Shown here: piece by piece, positions 8,507-17,229 of the stretch
Numbering within the stretch: position 1 is the first letter of the stretch
Layout of the letters: every line of letters begins with the position of its first letter
NCBI GenBank assembly: GCA_910579805.1
Contig: CAJTWM010000029.1
Location: forward strand, 1-47,690
Reading direction: 5' to 3'
Length of the DNA stretch: 47,690 nt
From: an uncultured Lachnospiraceae bacterium
GTDB taxonomy: Bacteria; Bacillota; Clostridia; Lachnospirales; Lachnospiraceae
The notes under the pieces: generated by a model
Told to the model about the DNA's origin: nothing
Database searches by the model: none
Seen by the model: the letters and a program-made list of their open reading frames with translations, nothing else
Program-made: the position numbers and the translations under genes

Positions 8507-8524
8507 GTTTGATATTCAAAGTAT
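8507..8524 (-). promoter_or_regulatory. FabT-like operator upstream of fabD
   Basis: GTTTGATATTCAAAGTAT contains the inverted repeat TTTGA-N3-TCAAA (8508-8520). It is identical over 18 bp to the site before acpP. FabT, the MarR-family repressor of streptococcal fatty acid genes, binds TTTGA-TTA-TCAAA-type sites. On the minus strand a TAATAC -10-like hexamer overlaps the box; no good -35 is visible. Confidence 0.7.
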
Positions 8525-8643
8525 TAAGACGTGAAATTGCTGCCACATACCTTATGCAGCAGCCTTTCTCTTAATTTGGATTCAGTCTTTGATTTGATCT
8601 CCGGTTTCCCACAATCTTTTTTCAAAGTTCCGATAACATAAAA

Positions 8644-9576
8644 TTATTTTTCATTTATATGTAAAAGTTCCATAGCCTCTTTCATGATCTCCTGTATCAT
8701 TTCTTCACAGGTCTGCTCTTTCTTGATCAGTCCGGCAATCTGTCCTGCCATAACGGTTCCGTTTACCACGTCTCCGTCCATAACGGCTTTTCTCAAAGAA
8801 CCAAGGGTCAAATATTCCAATTCTTCAAATGACGCGCCCTCTTTTTCCATTTTCAGGTATTCCCGCGTCATTTTGTTCCGGATCTGACGGATCGGATGTC
8901 CGGAACTTGCACCGGTGATCTCCGAATCGATGTCTTTGGCTTTTAAAACACGTTCCTTAAAATTGGCATGTGTGATCGCCTCTTTGGCCACGGTAAAGCG
9001 GGTTCCCATCTGTACTGCCTCCGCACCGAGCATCATGGCTGCCGCAAAGCCCCTTCCGTCGCCGATTCCCCCTGCCGCAACAACAGGGATCTCCACTGCG
9101 TCCACTACCTGCGGGACTAACGTCATGGTAGTCGCCGCACCGATATGTCCGCCGGATTCCATGCCTTCCGCCACTACGGCGTCCGCACCTACTCGTTCCA
9201 TCATTTTGGCAAGCGCCACGCTCGCTACCACAGGAATGACCTTTACTCCGGCTTCTTTCCACATTGCCATATATTTGCCCGGATTACCGGCTCCTGTAGT
9301 AACTACTTTTACGCCTTCTTCCACAACGATCTTTGCCACGTCATCCGCGTTCGGATTTAACAGCATGACATTCACGCCAAAAGGTTTATCAGTCAGTTTT
9401 TTTGTTTCCTGGATCTGCTCCCTCACTACTTCAGGCGGCGCGCTGGCCGCTCCGATCAGCCCAAGCCCTCCGGCGTTTGCCACAGCGGCAGCCAGATGGT
9501 AATCGGCTACCCAGGCCATGCCCCCTTGAATAATGGGATATTTTATTCCGAGTAAATCGGTCACTCTTGTTTTCAT
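8644..9576 (-). CDS. fabK: Enoyl-ACP reductase II (FMN, FabK type)
   Basis: FabK reduces trans-2-enoyl-ACP with NAD(P)H and closes each elongation cycle. The 310-residue sequence follows FabK throughout: YPIIQGGMAWVAD, GVNVMLLNP, TTGAGNP, the active-site H144 in SGGHIG, and VVAAGGI...LGAEAVQMGTRF. It lacks the cysteine cluster of the paralogue at 3715-4770. Its ATG directly abuts the acpP stop with no gap, so it is translationally coupled to acpP. Confidence 0.96.
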   Translation of the reverse strand: MKTRVTDLLGIKYPIIQGGMAWVADYHLAAAVANAGGLGLIGAASAPPEVVREQIQETKKLTDKPFGVNVMLLNPNADDVAKIVVEEGVKVVTTGAGNPGKYMAMWKEAGVKVIPVVASVALAKMMERVGADAVVAEGMESGGHIGAATTMTLVPQVVDAVEIPVVAAGGIGDGRGFAAAMMLGAEAVQMGTRFTVAKEAITHANFKERVLKAKDIDSEITGASSGHPIRQIRNKMTREYLKMEKEGASFEELEYLTLGSLRKAVMDGDVVNGTVMAGQIAGLIKKEQTCEEMIQEIMKEAMELLHINEK

Positions 9577-9810
9577 TTATGCTTCCACACCTTTGTTTTT
9601 CATATATTCAATAACAGCGCCGACCGTGGTGATCTGCTCTAAATCCTCGGATGGAATTTCAATTCCGTATTCTTCCTCAAACGCCATAACAAGCTCAAAT
9701 AAGTCAAGTGAATCTGCTCCTAAATCGTCTTTAAAGGAAGAACTTTCCGTAATTTCCACTCCGTCTAAGTTTAACTGCTCCTGAATGATTTCTTTTACTC
9801 TTTCCAACAT
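9577..9810 (-). CDS. acpP: Acyl carrier protein
   Basis: This 77-residue acidic four-helix protein carries growing acyl chains on 4'-phosphopantetheine attached to S34 in GADSLD. AAGGAGAG lies 9 nt before the ATG. It is the first gene of the fab cluster, behind a strong promoter that overlaps a FabT-like box, so the whole pathway is probably set here by acyl-ACP feedback. Confidence 0.97.
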   Translation of the reverse strand: MLERVKEIIQEQLNLDGVEITESSSFKDDLGADSLDLFELVMAFEEEYGIEIPSEDLEQITTVGAVIEYMKNKGVEA

Positions 9811-9853
9811 TGCTTTTCTCTCCTTTATTTCATAGTTGTTTTATTTAAAATAG

Positions 9854-9894
9854 TTTGATATTCAAAGTATATGTGGACTTATCCTATTTGTCAA
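9854..9894 (-). promoter_or_regulatory. acpP-fab promoter overlapped by a FabT-like operator
   Basis: On the minus strand TTGACA (9889-9894) and TATACT (9866-9871) are 17 bp apart. TTTGATATTCAAA (9854-9866) begins at the edge of the -10 and covers the likely start of transcription, the right place for a repressor. The 18-bp context 9853-9870 is identical to 8507-8524. The fabT gene itself is not in the window, so the regulator would act in trans. Confidence 0.8.
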
Positions 9895-10064
9895 CAGTTA
9901 TTTTTCATATCTAATGACAAAAATTATACCGTTTGGTACTTTACGTTTATTTTTCCCTTTATTTTTCCGATATATTGTATATAACTTCATTTGTTCGCTT
10001 TCAAAACAGGCAAATGCAAATGAGTAACCAATCATATATTCGGAAAACACAAGGATGTGATTTT

Positions 10065-10934
10065 ATGTATACAGTCATGAGGACAGGATATATCAATGCC
10101 TATCAAAACGCTATGGATTTATCCCCAAAATATAAGGAAAAGAAAAAAGAAACCGTCGATGCCGGAAAGGACGGATCCATTTCTTTTTTAACTGATGAAG
10201 CGGAAAAAGAAGACGATTCCCTGACCCTGCAGGAACAAGAAAAACAGGCAGAAGAAAAAAAGCCTTTTTCCACAGAGGAAGAGGATTCCCAACTCAAGAC
10301 AATGGAAGAGTTTATCCGCCGGATGCGGGAAGCTACGGCTTCTATTAAAAATACCCGCAACGGTTCCGGCAAAACCAATCTTTATGACGCGACCATGGAC
10401 CTGACGCTGATCGCCAACGCCGAAAAGGAACCTTTATTGCGCTCCATATACGCCAGACTTTTGTTTAAGTCAAAAATGATACGCACAAGCGGCGCGGACA
10501 ATGATCAGATCCGGATCGCGCTCCGCAAAATAGGAAAAGTCATCGGAAAAACAAAAGGCAAGATCAAAAAACTGCAGAAAGAAGAACTGATCGAAAAGAA
10601 AAGAAAAATAGCGGAAGCGGAAAAACGGCGGAAAATGGCGGAAGAACTTCAAAGAGAACTGGATCGGAAAAAAAAGATCCGGAAAAACCGTGAGCGGCAG
10701 GATATAGAAGAGAGTAAAATGGGAATGGGCGCTAATTATGGCGGCAACTCTTCTGACGTTTCCCCTGCTCCGAGTGTGAATACCGGATCCGGCGCAGCCG
10801 TCAGCGGATCTGCGGATATCCTTTCTCAGGTTGACAGCGTCGATATGTCCCCTATCAGCGCCCCGGCAGAATATGTAAGCGGCGCCGTTCCCGTTGAGGC
10901 CTCGGTAGGATCTGCGGTGGATGTGTTTTTATAA
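10065..10934 (+). CDS. Hypothetical coiled-coil protein
   Basis: I do not recognise this 289-residue protein. AAGGA at 10051-10055 and the ATG at 10065 give a well-spaced start; an open frame extends to 9933 but the added part is unlike coding sequence. Residues 20-80 are acidic (Glu/Lys-rich). Residues 80-165 contain a possible folded segment with DATMDLTLIANAEKEPLL. Residues 165-230 are a highly basic predicted coiled coil (KGKIKKLQKEEL, KRRKMAEELQRELD). The last 60 residues are Gly/Ser/Pro/Val-rich and low in complexity. There is no signal peptide or membrane segment. It is monocistronic between the fab promoter and a terminator. Confidence 0.75.
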   Translation: MYTVMRTGYINAYQNAMDLSPKYKEKKKETVDAGKDGSISFLTDEAEKEDDSLTLQEQEKQAEEKKPFSTEEEDSQLKTMEEFIRRMREATASIKNTRNGSGKTNLYDATMDLTLIANAEKEPLLRSIYARLLFKSKMIRTSGADNDQIRIALRKIGKVIGKTKGKIKKLQKEELIEKKRKIAEAEKRRKMAEELQRELDRKKKIRKNRERQDIEESKMGMGANYGGNSSDVSPAPSVNTGSGAAVSGSADILSQVDSVDMSPISAPAEYVSGAVPVEASVGSAVDVFL

Positions 10935-10980
10935 AAATTTCCTCACTCAATTGAAATCGGTATCACTATGACGATATTAT

Positions 10981-11012
10981 TTTCAAGGGCTATACTGTTA
11001 TAGTCCTTGAAA
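10981..11012 (+). terminator. Intrinsic terminator after the coiled-coil gene
   Basis: A 14-bp stem TTTCAAGGGCTATA/TATAGTCCTTGAAA (one G-T pair) closes a CTGT loop and is followed by TATTTTAT. It starts 47 bp after the plus-strand stop. Confidence 0.7.
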
Positions 11013-11051
11013 TATTTTATACTCTTAATCAATCATACCGGCGCATTTATT

Positions 11052-11072
11052 TCCGGACAGGATCCGTCCGGA
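11052..11072 (-). terminator. Weak stem-loop after rsmI
   Basis: TCCGGAC/GTCCGGA form a 7-bp GC-rich stem 30 bp after the rsmI stop. The tail AATAAAT is poor in T, so termination is likely but not certain. Confidence 0.4.
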
Positions 11073-11102
11073 TTCCCTAAGGGCTTATATCCAATATTTC
11101 TA

Positions 11103-11966
11103 TCAAACGCCCTTGTCCAGCAAGTACTGATAAATATCCCTCTTGCTGACTCCCCGGTCTTTTGCCACTAATTTCATGGCTTCTTTCCGTTCCGTTCCCT
11201 GATCCTCATAATATGCCATATGCCTTTCAATGCTCATTTCCTGCCATTCCGCCTCTTTTTCACGCCTTTTTTCCTTAAGCCCCTTTCCTTCCAGCACAAG
11301 CACATATTCTCCTCTGGGTTCTTCCTTTTCGTAATAATGAATCGCAGATTCCAATGTGGTGGACAGAACCGTCTCAAATTTCTTTGTCAGTTCCCTGCAT
11401 AGTGTGATCCGCCGTTCTCCAACCGTCTGATACAATTCCTCCAACGTCTTTCTTAAGTGATGGGGCGCTTCATATAAAATGATCGTCCGGCTTTCTTCTT
11501 TAATCTCATGTAAGACTTCTTTCTTTTCCTTTTTATCCCCAGGAAGAAATCCTTCAAAGCAAAATCTTCTCGTACTCAGTCCGGAAAGCGTCAGCGCAGT
11601 GATACACGCGGCCGGCCCCGGCAGGGAAGTCACTCTGATCCCTTCCTCGTAACACATCTGTACCAGTACTTCCCCGGGATCGGAAATGGCCGGCGTTCCC
11701 GCGTCGGTTATAAGCGCCACCCGTTTTCCCTCTTTCATTTGCAGAACCAGCTCCTTCGCCTTATCTACTTTATTATATTCATGATAACTGGTCATTGGCG
11801 TATGTATGTCAAAATGGTTCAACAGTTTTATGCTGTTGCGCGTATCTTCCGCTGCGATCAGATCCGCCCCCTGCAAAGCCTCGATCACACGCGGCGTCAT
11901 GTCTTTTAAATTCCCGATCGGCGTGGCACATAATATCAATATGCCGGAGGCCAATTCCTCTGTCAT
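11103..11966 (-). CDS. rsmI: 16S rRNA (cytidine-1402-2'-O)-methyltransferase
   Basis: RsmI methylates the ribose of C1402 in the 30S decoding centre. The tetrapyrrole-methylase fold is shown by ATPIGNLKDMTPR near the N-terminus, AEDTRN, TDAGTPAISDPG and SLPGPAA. I use the ATG at 11966 (287 residues) because GGAGG lies 8 nt upstream and the ATGA overlaps the stop of the previous gene; an ATG two codons earlier is also open. It is the last gene of the holB-ricT block, as in Bacillus (yabC). Confidence 0.95.
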   Translation of the reverse strand: MTEELASGILILCATPIGNLKDMTPRVIEALQGADLIAAEDTRNSIKLLNHFDIHTPMTSYHEYNKVDKAKELVLQMKEGKRVALITDAGTPAISDPGEVLVQMCYEEGIRVTSLPGPAACITALTLSGLSTRRFCFEGFLPGDKKEKKEVLHEIKEESRTIILYEAPHHLRKTLEELYQTVGERRITLCRELTKKFETVLSTTLESAIHYYEKEEPRGEYVLVLEGKGLKEKRREKEAEWQEMSIERHMAYYEDQGTERKEAMKLVAKDRGVSKRDIYQYLLDKGV

Positions 11967-13336
11967 CCGCATTCCCTCCCTGCCTTTTCCTTTTTCCAGT
12001 TTTCCCTCTCCGTTTCCGCCTCTTCATCGGTAAGCAGGGAATCCCTCTCATATCTGACCGCCGCATTCCACAAGATCCATTCTTCATATCCGGCGTCATA
12101 AGCTCCCTTTATCTGTTCTCTGATCTGTGCCCGCCCGTAACTGATATGCCCGGGTACCCAGCTTGCCGTAAACCCCTGCAGCCATACCCGTACCTTTGCC
12201 TTTTCTTCCTTTATACCTGCAAGCGTTTCGGCAGAAGAACTCATGGCAGAAAAAATCGTCTGATACGGTTCTGCATCGGGAACGGAAATCCCGTATGCTC
12301 CGTTGACATAGTGGGACGGATACACCATAGGACAGATATAATCCAAATGCCGTGCCATCTGCCCATAGTCCTGACCTACGATGGCCTGATCCGTCTCATT
12401 ATCGATCACTGTGCCGAATACATCCGCCGCCACAAAAACCCCGAGGGGCGACAAGGTTTCATAAGCATATTCTGTAAATTGTGTAATGATCTCTATCTTA
12501 CTGATTCCTTCCGCCTCCGGTCCGAACGTCGTCTCTCCTGCCTTTATATCCGTAGAAAAACGGATGTAGTCAAATTGTATCTCGTCAAATCCGGACTCTA
12601 TCGCTCCTTCGGCAACTTCCATCAAATAATCCCAGACCTCTTTTTTATACGGATTTACCCATGCAAGGCCGTTCTTGTCCCGAAAAATCTCCCCTGTTAA
12701 TGTTTTTACCGCAAGTTCAGGCTTCTGCTCCGCAAGATACGGATCCCGGAAAGCAACGATTCTGGCAATCAGATAAATATCCTTTTCTTTGCATTTTTTG
12801 ACAAGCGCATCGATATCCTGAATATATCCGATCCCTGCTCCGATCTCCAACACCGTGTCCGACTGCATTTTATAAGTGATTCTGCCGTCGTCGTTTTTCA
12901 CATCGATCACCATGGCGTTTAACTCGGTCTCCTCTACAAGCGAGATCAGTTCCTCCATTCTCGCATGTCCGGCAATCGGCCCGCTTACATAGATCCCCCT
13001 TACTTTCACCGGTTCCTTTTTTACGGCTCCGTTTTCGCTTTCCTCTCCGTTCCCTTTCCCGGTTTCACTCCGATTCCCTTCTCCCGCAATAGTTTCCTCT
13101 GCATCAGCCGTTTCCCTCTGTTCTCTGATCCTGCTCTCATTTTCCTGAGGATCTGTTTCTTCGTCGGCATTCCTATCCGTCCCTTTCGGTTCTTCCGTTA
13201 CGGTTTCCATATCATTTCCCGATACATCCGACTGCAAAAAAGTATCCACATCTTTTGTTTTCTGCCCACAGCCGTTCCATAAAAGGATAAGCATCCCGAG
13301 CAATGCCGTTCCGCAATAATATCGTAACCTGCGCAT
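11963..13336 (-). CDS. Lipoprotein with putative glycoside hydrolase domain (DUF4015-like)
   Basis: The 457-residue protein begins with a basic signal peptide and lipobox LWNGC (C23), followed by an acidic Glu/Thr-rich linker to about residue 110. The rest matches the putative glycosyl hydrolase family PF13200: VKVRGIYVSGPIAGH, NAMVIDVKNDDG, DEIQFDYIRFS, FVAADVFGT and ICPMVYPSHY, a TIM-barrel pattern with acidic residues at strand ends. It is therefore probably an extracytoplasmic, membrane-anchored carbohydrate- or peptidoglycan-active protein. Its substrate is unknown. It sits between the TrmN6-like gene and rsmI, a place where Bacillus has yazA. Confidence 0.85.
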   Translation of the reverse strand: MRRLRYYCGTALLGMLILLWNGCGQKTKDVDTFLQSDVSGNDMETVTEEPKGTDRNADEETDPQENESRIREQRETADAEETIAGEGNRSETGKGNGEESENGAVKKEPVKVRGIYVSGPIAGHARMEELISLVEETELNAMVIDVKNDDGRITYKMQSDTVLEIGAGIGYIQDIDALVKKCKEKDIYLIARIVAFRDPYLAEQKPELAVKTLTGEIFRDKNGLAWVNPYKKEVWDYLMEVAEGAIESGFDEIQFDYIRFSTDIKAGETTFGPEAEGISKIEIITQFTEYAYETLSPLGVFVAADVFGTVIDNETDQAIVGQDYGQMARHLDYICPMVYPSHYVNGAYGISVPDAEPYQTIFSAMSSSAETLAGIKEEKAKVRVWLQGFTASWVPGHISYGRAQIREQIKGAYDAGYEEWILWNAAVRYERDSLLTDEEAETERENWKKEKAGRECG

Positions 13337-13395
13337 GATGCATCCGCCTCCGCGATTCCTTGAAAAATATATTTGATTTCTGACCGGATGCAGTG

Positions 13396-14166
13396 CTAAT
13401 AACCATATACTTCATAGATCTCGTCCGTATAAACTCCCTGTTCCCTATATACGATCAACGGTTTTTCCACAGTCATTCTTGCCCTTCCTCCCCGGTTCGC
13501 TTCAATCAATACCATGTTAGGCTCTTTGTCCGCAAACGGATGAACAAAACGCATCCTCTTCGGTTCCATTTTATATTTCACCAATAAAACGATGATCTCT
13601 GCCAAACGGAACGGTCTGTGTACCATATAAAAATTCCCGCCCGGTCTTAATATTTTCGCCGTTTGACTTATCACATCTTCCAGTGTACATAAAATCTCGT
13701 GTCTGGCAATGGCTTTCGGCGCGTCCGGATTGGTGAGCCCGTGCTTTCCGATCATATAAGGGGGATTACAGGTCACAACGTCAAAAGAGGCTCCCCCAAA
13801 TATCTGTCCTGCCTCTTTTATATCCCCTTGTATGATATTGATCTTTTTTTCCAATCCGTTTAAAGCAACGCTTCTCCTTGCCATATCGGCGCTTTCTTCC
13901 TGAATCTCTAAACCGGTAAGGTGTTCCGCCTGTGTTTTTGCCTCCATGAGGATAGGGATGATCCCCGTCCCTGTCCCCAGATCCAGTACCCTGTCTCCCT
14001 GCTTTGCTTTTGCAAAACCGGAAAGCAATACTGCATCCATACCGAAGCAAAACTTTTCCGGGTTTTGGATAATACAATACCCGTTTCTCTGCAGTTCATC
14101 CAGCCTTTCCTTTTCCTTTAAGAGACCCTTTTCCCGGGCCGCCATGTCTTCCGGTCTAGTTGTCAT
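13396..14166 (-). CDS. tRNA1(Val) N6-adenine methyltransferase-like protein (YabB/TrmN6 family)
   Basis: This is a 256-residue class I SAM methyltransferase with motif I DLGTGTGIIP (62-71) and the N6-adenine motif IV NPPY (134-137), preceded by GYCIIQNPEKFCFGMDAVLL as in TrmN6. The family methylates A37 of tRNA-Val. The ATG at 14166 overlaps the end of ricT by 11 bp. It lies in the conserved ricT-yabB-rsmI order. Confidence 0.9.
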   Translation of the reverse strand: MTTRPEDMAAREKGLLKEKERLDELQRNGYCIIQNPEKFCFGMDAVLLSGFAKAKQGDRVLDLGTGTGIIPILMEAKTQAEHLTGLEIQEESADMARRSVALNGLEKKINIIQGDIKEAGQIFGGASFDVVTCNPPYMIGKHGLTNPDAPKAIARHEILCTLEDVISQTAKILRPGGNFYMVHRPFRLAEIIVLLVKYKMEPKRMRFVHPFADKEPNMVLIEANRGGRARMTVEKPLIVYREQGVYTDEIYEVYGY

Positions 14167-15067
14167 CTAATTTGGATTTTCCTTCCTGCTTCTCTAATTT
14201 CTCCAGCTCCCTGAGTTCCGCATCCGATACGTCTACTTTTTGATTTTTATTATGTCTGCGTTTAAACTTAAGCTGGTTCACCTTATACTCATGGATCTCC
14301 TTTTCATCATTGATCTCTACGATCACTTTCACTAACTGCCTAAGTACGTTTACACTCTGTACCTCTCCCTTTAACCCATCGTCCGTAGTCACAAAATCAC
14401 CTACATTAGGAAGCCTGCGGTTCAATTCCTCGTAAGTTTCTTCTTCATGCTTTAGGCAGCACATCAATCTGCCGCATACTCCGGAAATTTTAGTAGGATT
14501 CAAGGAAAGATTCTGCTCCTTCGCCATTTTGATCGAAACCGGAACAAACTCAGAAAGATGGGTATGACAGCAGAGCGGCCTGCCGCAGATACCGATTCCG
14601 CCTAAAATCTTCGTTTCATCCCTGACTCCGATCTGACGCAGCTCGATCCTTGTTTTAAATACGGCCGCCAAGTCTTTTACCAGCTCCCGGAAATCAATTC
14701 TCCCGTCCGCCGTAAAGTAAAATAACACCTTGTTATTATCAAAAGTATATTCCGCATCGATCAATTTCATTTCTAAATTATGTTTTTTTATCTTTTCAAG
14801 GCAGATCTTAAAAGCATCCTTTTCTTTTACCTTATTGGCCGCCTCCTGCTCCTGATCTTTCTGCGTTGCAACGCGCAAAACCGGCTTCAGCGGTTGTATT
14901 ACTTTGTCATCTTCTATTTCCTTAGGCACGCTGACGACGGTACCGAATTCGATTCCTCTCGCCGTTTCAACAATAACGTTATCTCCCTTTTTTATATCCA
15001 GCGCAAGGGGATCGAAAAAATAAATCTTCCCCGCCGTACGAAATCTGACTCCTATTACTTTAATCAT
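14156..15067 (-). CDS. ricT: RicT (YaaT), PSP1-domain regulator
   Basis: RicT works with RicA and RicF as the Y-complex that promotes RNase Y-dependent mRNA maturation and sporulation phosphorelay in Bacillus. The 303-residue protein has the PSP1 region and the cysteine pairs CGRPLCC and CGRLMCC, which in this family take part in iron-sulfur cluster binding. AGGGGG lies 8 nt before the ATG. It sits between holB and the TrmN6-like gene as in Bacillus. Confidence 0.95.
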   Translation of the reverse strand: MIKVIGVRFRTAGKIYFFDPLALDIKKGDNVIVETARGIEFGTVVSVPKEIEDDKVIQPLKPVLRVATQKDQEQEAANKVKEKDAFKICLEKIKKHNLEMKLIDAEYTFDNNKVLFYFTADGRIDFRELVKDLAAVFKTRIELRQIGVRDETKILGGIGICGRPLCCHTHLSEFVPVSIKMAKEQNLSLNPTKISGVCGRLMCCLKHEEETYEELNRRLPNVGDFVTTDDGLKGEVQSVNVLRQLVKVIVEINDEKEIHEYKVNQLKFKRRHNKNQKVDVSDAELRELEKLEKQEGKSKLDDN

Positions 15068-15111
15068 CTATATACCCCCTTGCGTGCCTTTACACGCATT
15101 CTATATAAAAT

Positions 15112-16104
15112 TTATGAATTTTCTTTAATAGTCAGCAGCAAAAGCTCCATCGTCAAGTCGAAATTCACATTTGCACTTAAACGGTTTTGAGCTTTATCAA
15201 GCGCTTTCAGAATCTTCTCGATCCCATGATAAGAGCATCTGTCCGCCACTTTTCTAATATACTGTATTTCCCCCCTGAAAATCAAGTGATTTACATCATT
15301 GGTAGCTTTAAACAGCAGCACGTCCCTGTACCAGATGGATAAAATATCCAAATAATCATTTACATCGAATTTATAATCATTAATCTTTTTGATTGCGGCT
15401 ACGATCTCGCCAATCTCCATATCATTGATATATTTTAAAAGAGTGACCGCTTCTTCCTTTATATTGTCAAATTCTTCGCTGGAGGCCAAAAGTTTTGCCT
15501 TGCCTACATTCCCTCTTGCAAAGGCAACGCATAGATCCGATTTATAGTCCGGTATCTGAACCGTTTCCATCAAAAATTTCTTGATCAGCTCATCCCTTAC
15601 CGGTTTCATATTCAGTACGACGCAGCGGCTTAGAATCGTAGGCAGAAGCGCATTCACATTTGTTGTCAATATAAGGATGACCGCATATTCCGGCGGCTCT
15701 TCCAATGTTTTTAAAAGGGCGTTCTGGGCCTGCACGGTCATCTTCTCGCCCTCGTTCATAATATAGATCTTCCGCGGACTGCTATATGGCTTGATTGCAA
15801 TAGTACCGTTGATCTGCGTCCGGATATCCTCCACACCTATCGTATTCGGTTTCTCATGCATGACTTTGATGATGTCAGGCTGATTCCCGGAAAGCGCCTG
15901 TTTACAAGAATGGCATTCCTGACACGGTTCTTCTTCCTGCCGTTCACATTGAAGCGCCATGGCAAATACATGGGCGATAAATTCTTTGCCCGCGCACCTT
16001 TCCCCGTTAATGATATATGCGTGTGAAACTTTGTTTGTGGCGATCGCATTCTGCAAATGCTCTTTGATCTGTTCCTGTCCTATGATATCCGAAAATTTTG
16101 CCAT
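15112..16104 (-). CDS. holB: DNA polymerase III delta' subunit
   Basis: The delta' subunit is part of the sliding-clamp loader. The start at 16104 (330 residues) is chosen because GGAAGGG precedes it and the protein then begins MAKFSDIIGQ as usual. It has a degenerate Walker A (GERCAGKEF), a four-Cys zinc module (C53, C61, C64, C67), the DEAD-like INEGEKM region read as IMNEGEKMT, LLKTLEEPP and the sensor motif TILSRC. An extended frame to 16173 overlaps yaaR and is not needed. Confidence 0.95.
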   Translation of the reverse strand: MAKFSDIIGQEQIKEHLQNAIATNKVSHAYIINGERCAGKEFIAHVFAMALQCERQEEEPCQECHSCKQALSGNQPDIIKVMHEKPNTIGVEDIRTQINGTIAIKPYSSPRKIYIMNEGEKMTVQAQNALLKTLEEPPEYAVILILTTNVNALLPTILSRCVVLNMKPVRDELIKKFLMETVQIPDYKSDLCVAFARGNVGKAKLLASSEEFDNIKEEAVTLLKYINDMEIGEIVAAIKKINDYKFDVNDYLDILSIWYRDVLLFKATNDVNHLIFRGEIQYIRKVADRCSYHGIEKILKALDKAQNRLSANVNFDLTMELLLLTIKENS

Positions 16105-16135
16105 ATCCTTTACCCTTCCCCTCAGTCCTTCAATT

Positions 16136-16576
16136 TTAAGTGAAAATATCCAAGAGCAATCCCCTGATCTCACCGATCTTATTCAGGATCGCTATGTTGT
16201 CCTGTTCCTCTTTTACAAGCTCCTGCGCCAATTCGTCTAAATTTTCATCTATCAGCCTTATGATTCCATATACTCTATGGCGTCCTTTCCGATCCAGAAA
16301 GTTTTCTCTTGAAAAGGAATGGGAACGGTTGACGATCTCGTTCAGAAAATCTTTGATCAGCCCCCTGTACTTTTTCATATCTTTGATGTCCTTTTTCTTG
16401 GAGATCTTTTCACCCTGCATAGTGATCTCCTCCATCAGATTCGTCAGCCTCGCCTGCAGCTCCTGCTCTTCTATATGGCTGACCAGCGTAAATTTAAAAG
16501 TACCGTCCGTGGGCTGCGCTTGCTTGGTCTGCTGAACCGGTGCAGTCTGCTGTAATTGATTTACTTTTATATCCAT
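16136..16576 (-). CDS. YaaR family protein (DUF327)
   Basis: This 146-residue protein opens with a glutamine-rich stretch and then a helical domain including SHSFSRENFLDRKGRHRVYGIIRLID, shortened here to its key part RKGRHRVYGIIR, typical of DUF327. Its function is unknown. In Bacillus yaaR lies directly upstream of holB, as here. I prefer the ATG at 16576 over 16627 because AGGGGA lies about 10 nt upstream. Confidence 0.88.
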   Translation of the reverse strand: MDIKVNQLQQTAPVQQTKQAQPTDGTFKFTLVSHIEEQELQARLTNLMEEITMQGEKISKKKDIKDMKKYRGLIKDFLNEIVNRSHSFSRENFLDRKGRHRVYGIIRLIDENLDELAQELVKEEQDNIAILNKIGEIRGLLLDIFT

Positions 16577-16641
16577 TTCGATCCATGTCCCCTTTCCCAT
16601 GTCTGCAAATCTGCACTTTGCCTGCAACTTTCAGGATACCT

Positions 16642-17229
16642 TTATAAGTTTCCTTTTAAATATAACATAATTTCCCGCAAACATTCCTGTAAATCATTGT
16701 TAACAAATTTTTTTGTGATCCCTGCGGCTTTCAGTTTTTCTTCGCTAAAGTCTTCTTCATCCGCCAAGAAACGACGGCACATCTCGTTATACCTTGGATG
16801 TTCCTGTATTTTTTCCCGATCCAGCGCCCGTTGCAGCCTGACGCCGTCGTCAAGTTCAAGCATGACCGGAATCATCTTATCGTCCCCGAAAAATTCTCTT
16901 GTTCTGATAAAAGACTCCAGCGTTCCTATCATAAGATAGTTGTTATGCTCCGGATCAAGTTGATCGTCCATCACGGTGAAATATCTCCATATCCCCATAC
17001 AGGTATGATACACTCTGTCCTCGATCAACCGGCCCGCTTCTTTTAATTCCAAAAACCTGTCCTCATCCGTAAAAAAATATTCCATGCCGTTTTTTTCCCC
17101 TGCCCGGATCGGCCTCGTCGTATAAGGAATGATTTTTTGAAATTCGATCTCTTTATTCTCCAATACCTGCTTATATACGGTATCTTTACCTGCGCCGCTC
17201 TTTCCCATCAGGTACACAATCTTTCCCAA
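16642..17229 (-). CDS. gmk: Guanylate kinase-like protein
   Basis: Gmk phosphorylates GMP to GDP. The 195-residue protein has a P-loop GKSGAGKDT (9-17) and the GMP-binding signature YTTRPIRAGEKNGMEYF (35-51). The lid region LDREKIQEHPRY is longer than usual and the P-loop has GKDT where GKGT or GKST is typical. Its ATG directly abuts the glpK stop. In Bacillus this place is held by tmk and yaaQ. It may be a second, diverged guanylate kinase rather than the essential one. Confidence 0.8.
   Translation of the reverse strand: MGKIVYLMGKSGAGKDTVYKQVLENKEIEFQKIIPYTTRPIRAGEKNGMEYFFTDEDRFLELKEAGRLIEDRVYHTCMGIWRYFTVMDDQLDPEHNNYLMIGTLESFIRTREFFGDDKMIPVMLELDDGVRLQRALDREKIQEHPRYNEMCRRFLADEEDFSEEKLKAAGITKKFVNNDLQECLREIMLYLKGNL

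Noticed and set aside
8915..9502. Plus-strand 195-codon frame opposite fabK
   Set aside because: Low-complexity Ala/Ser/Thr/Pro composition typical of antisense to a GC-biased coding region; fabK is certain.
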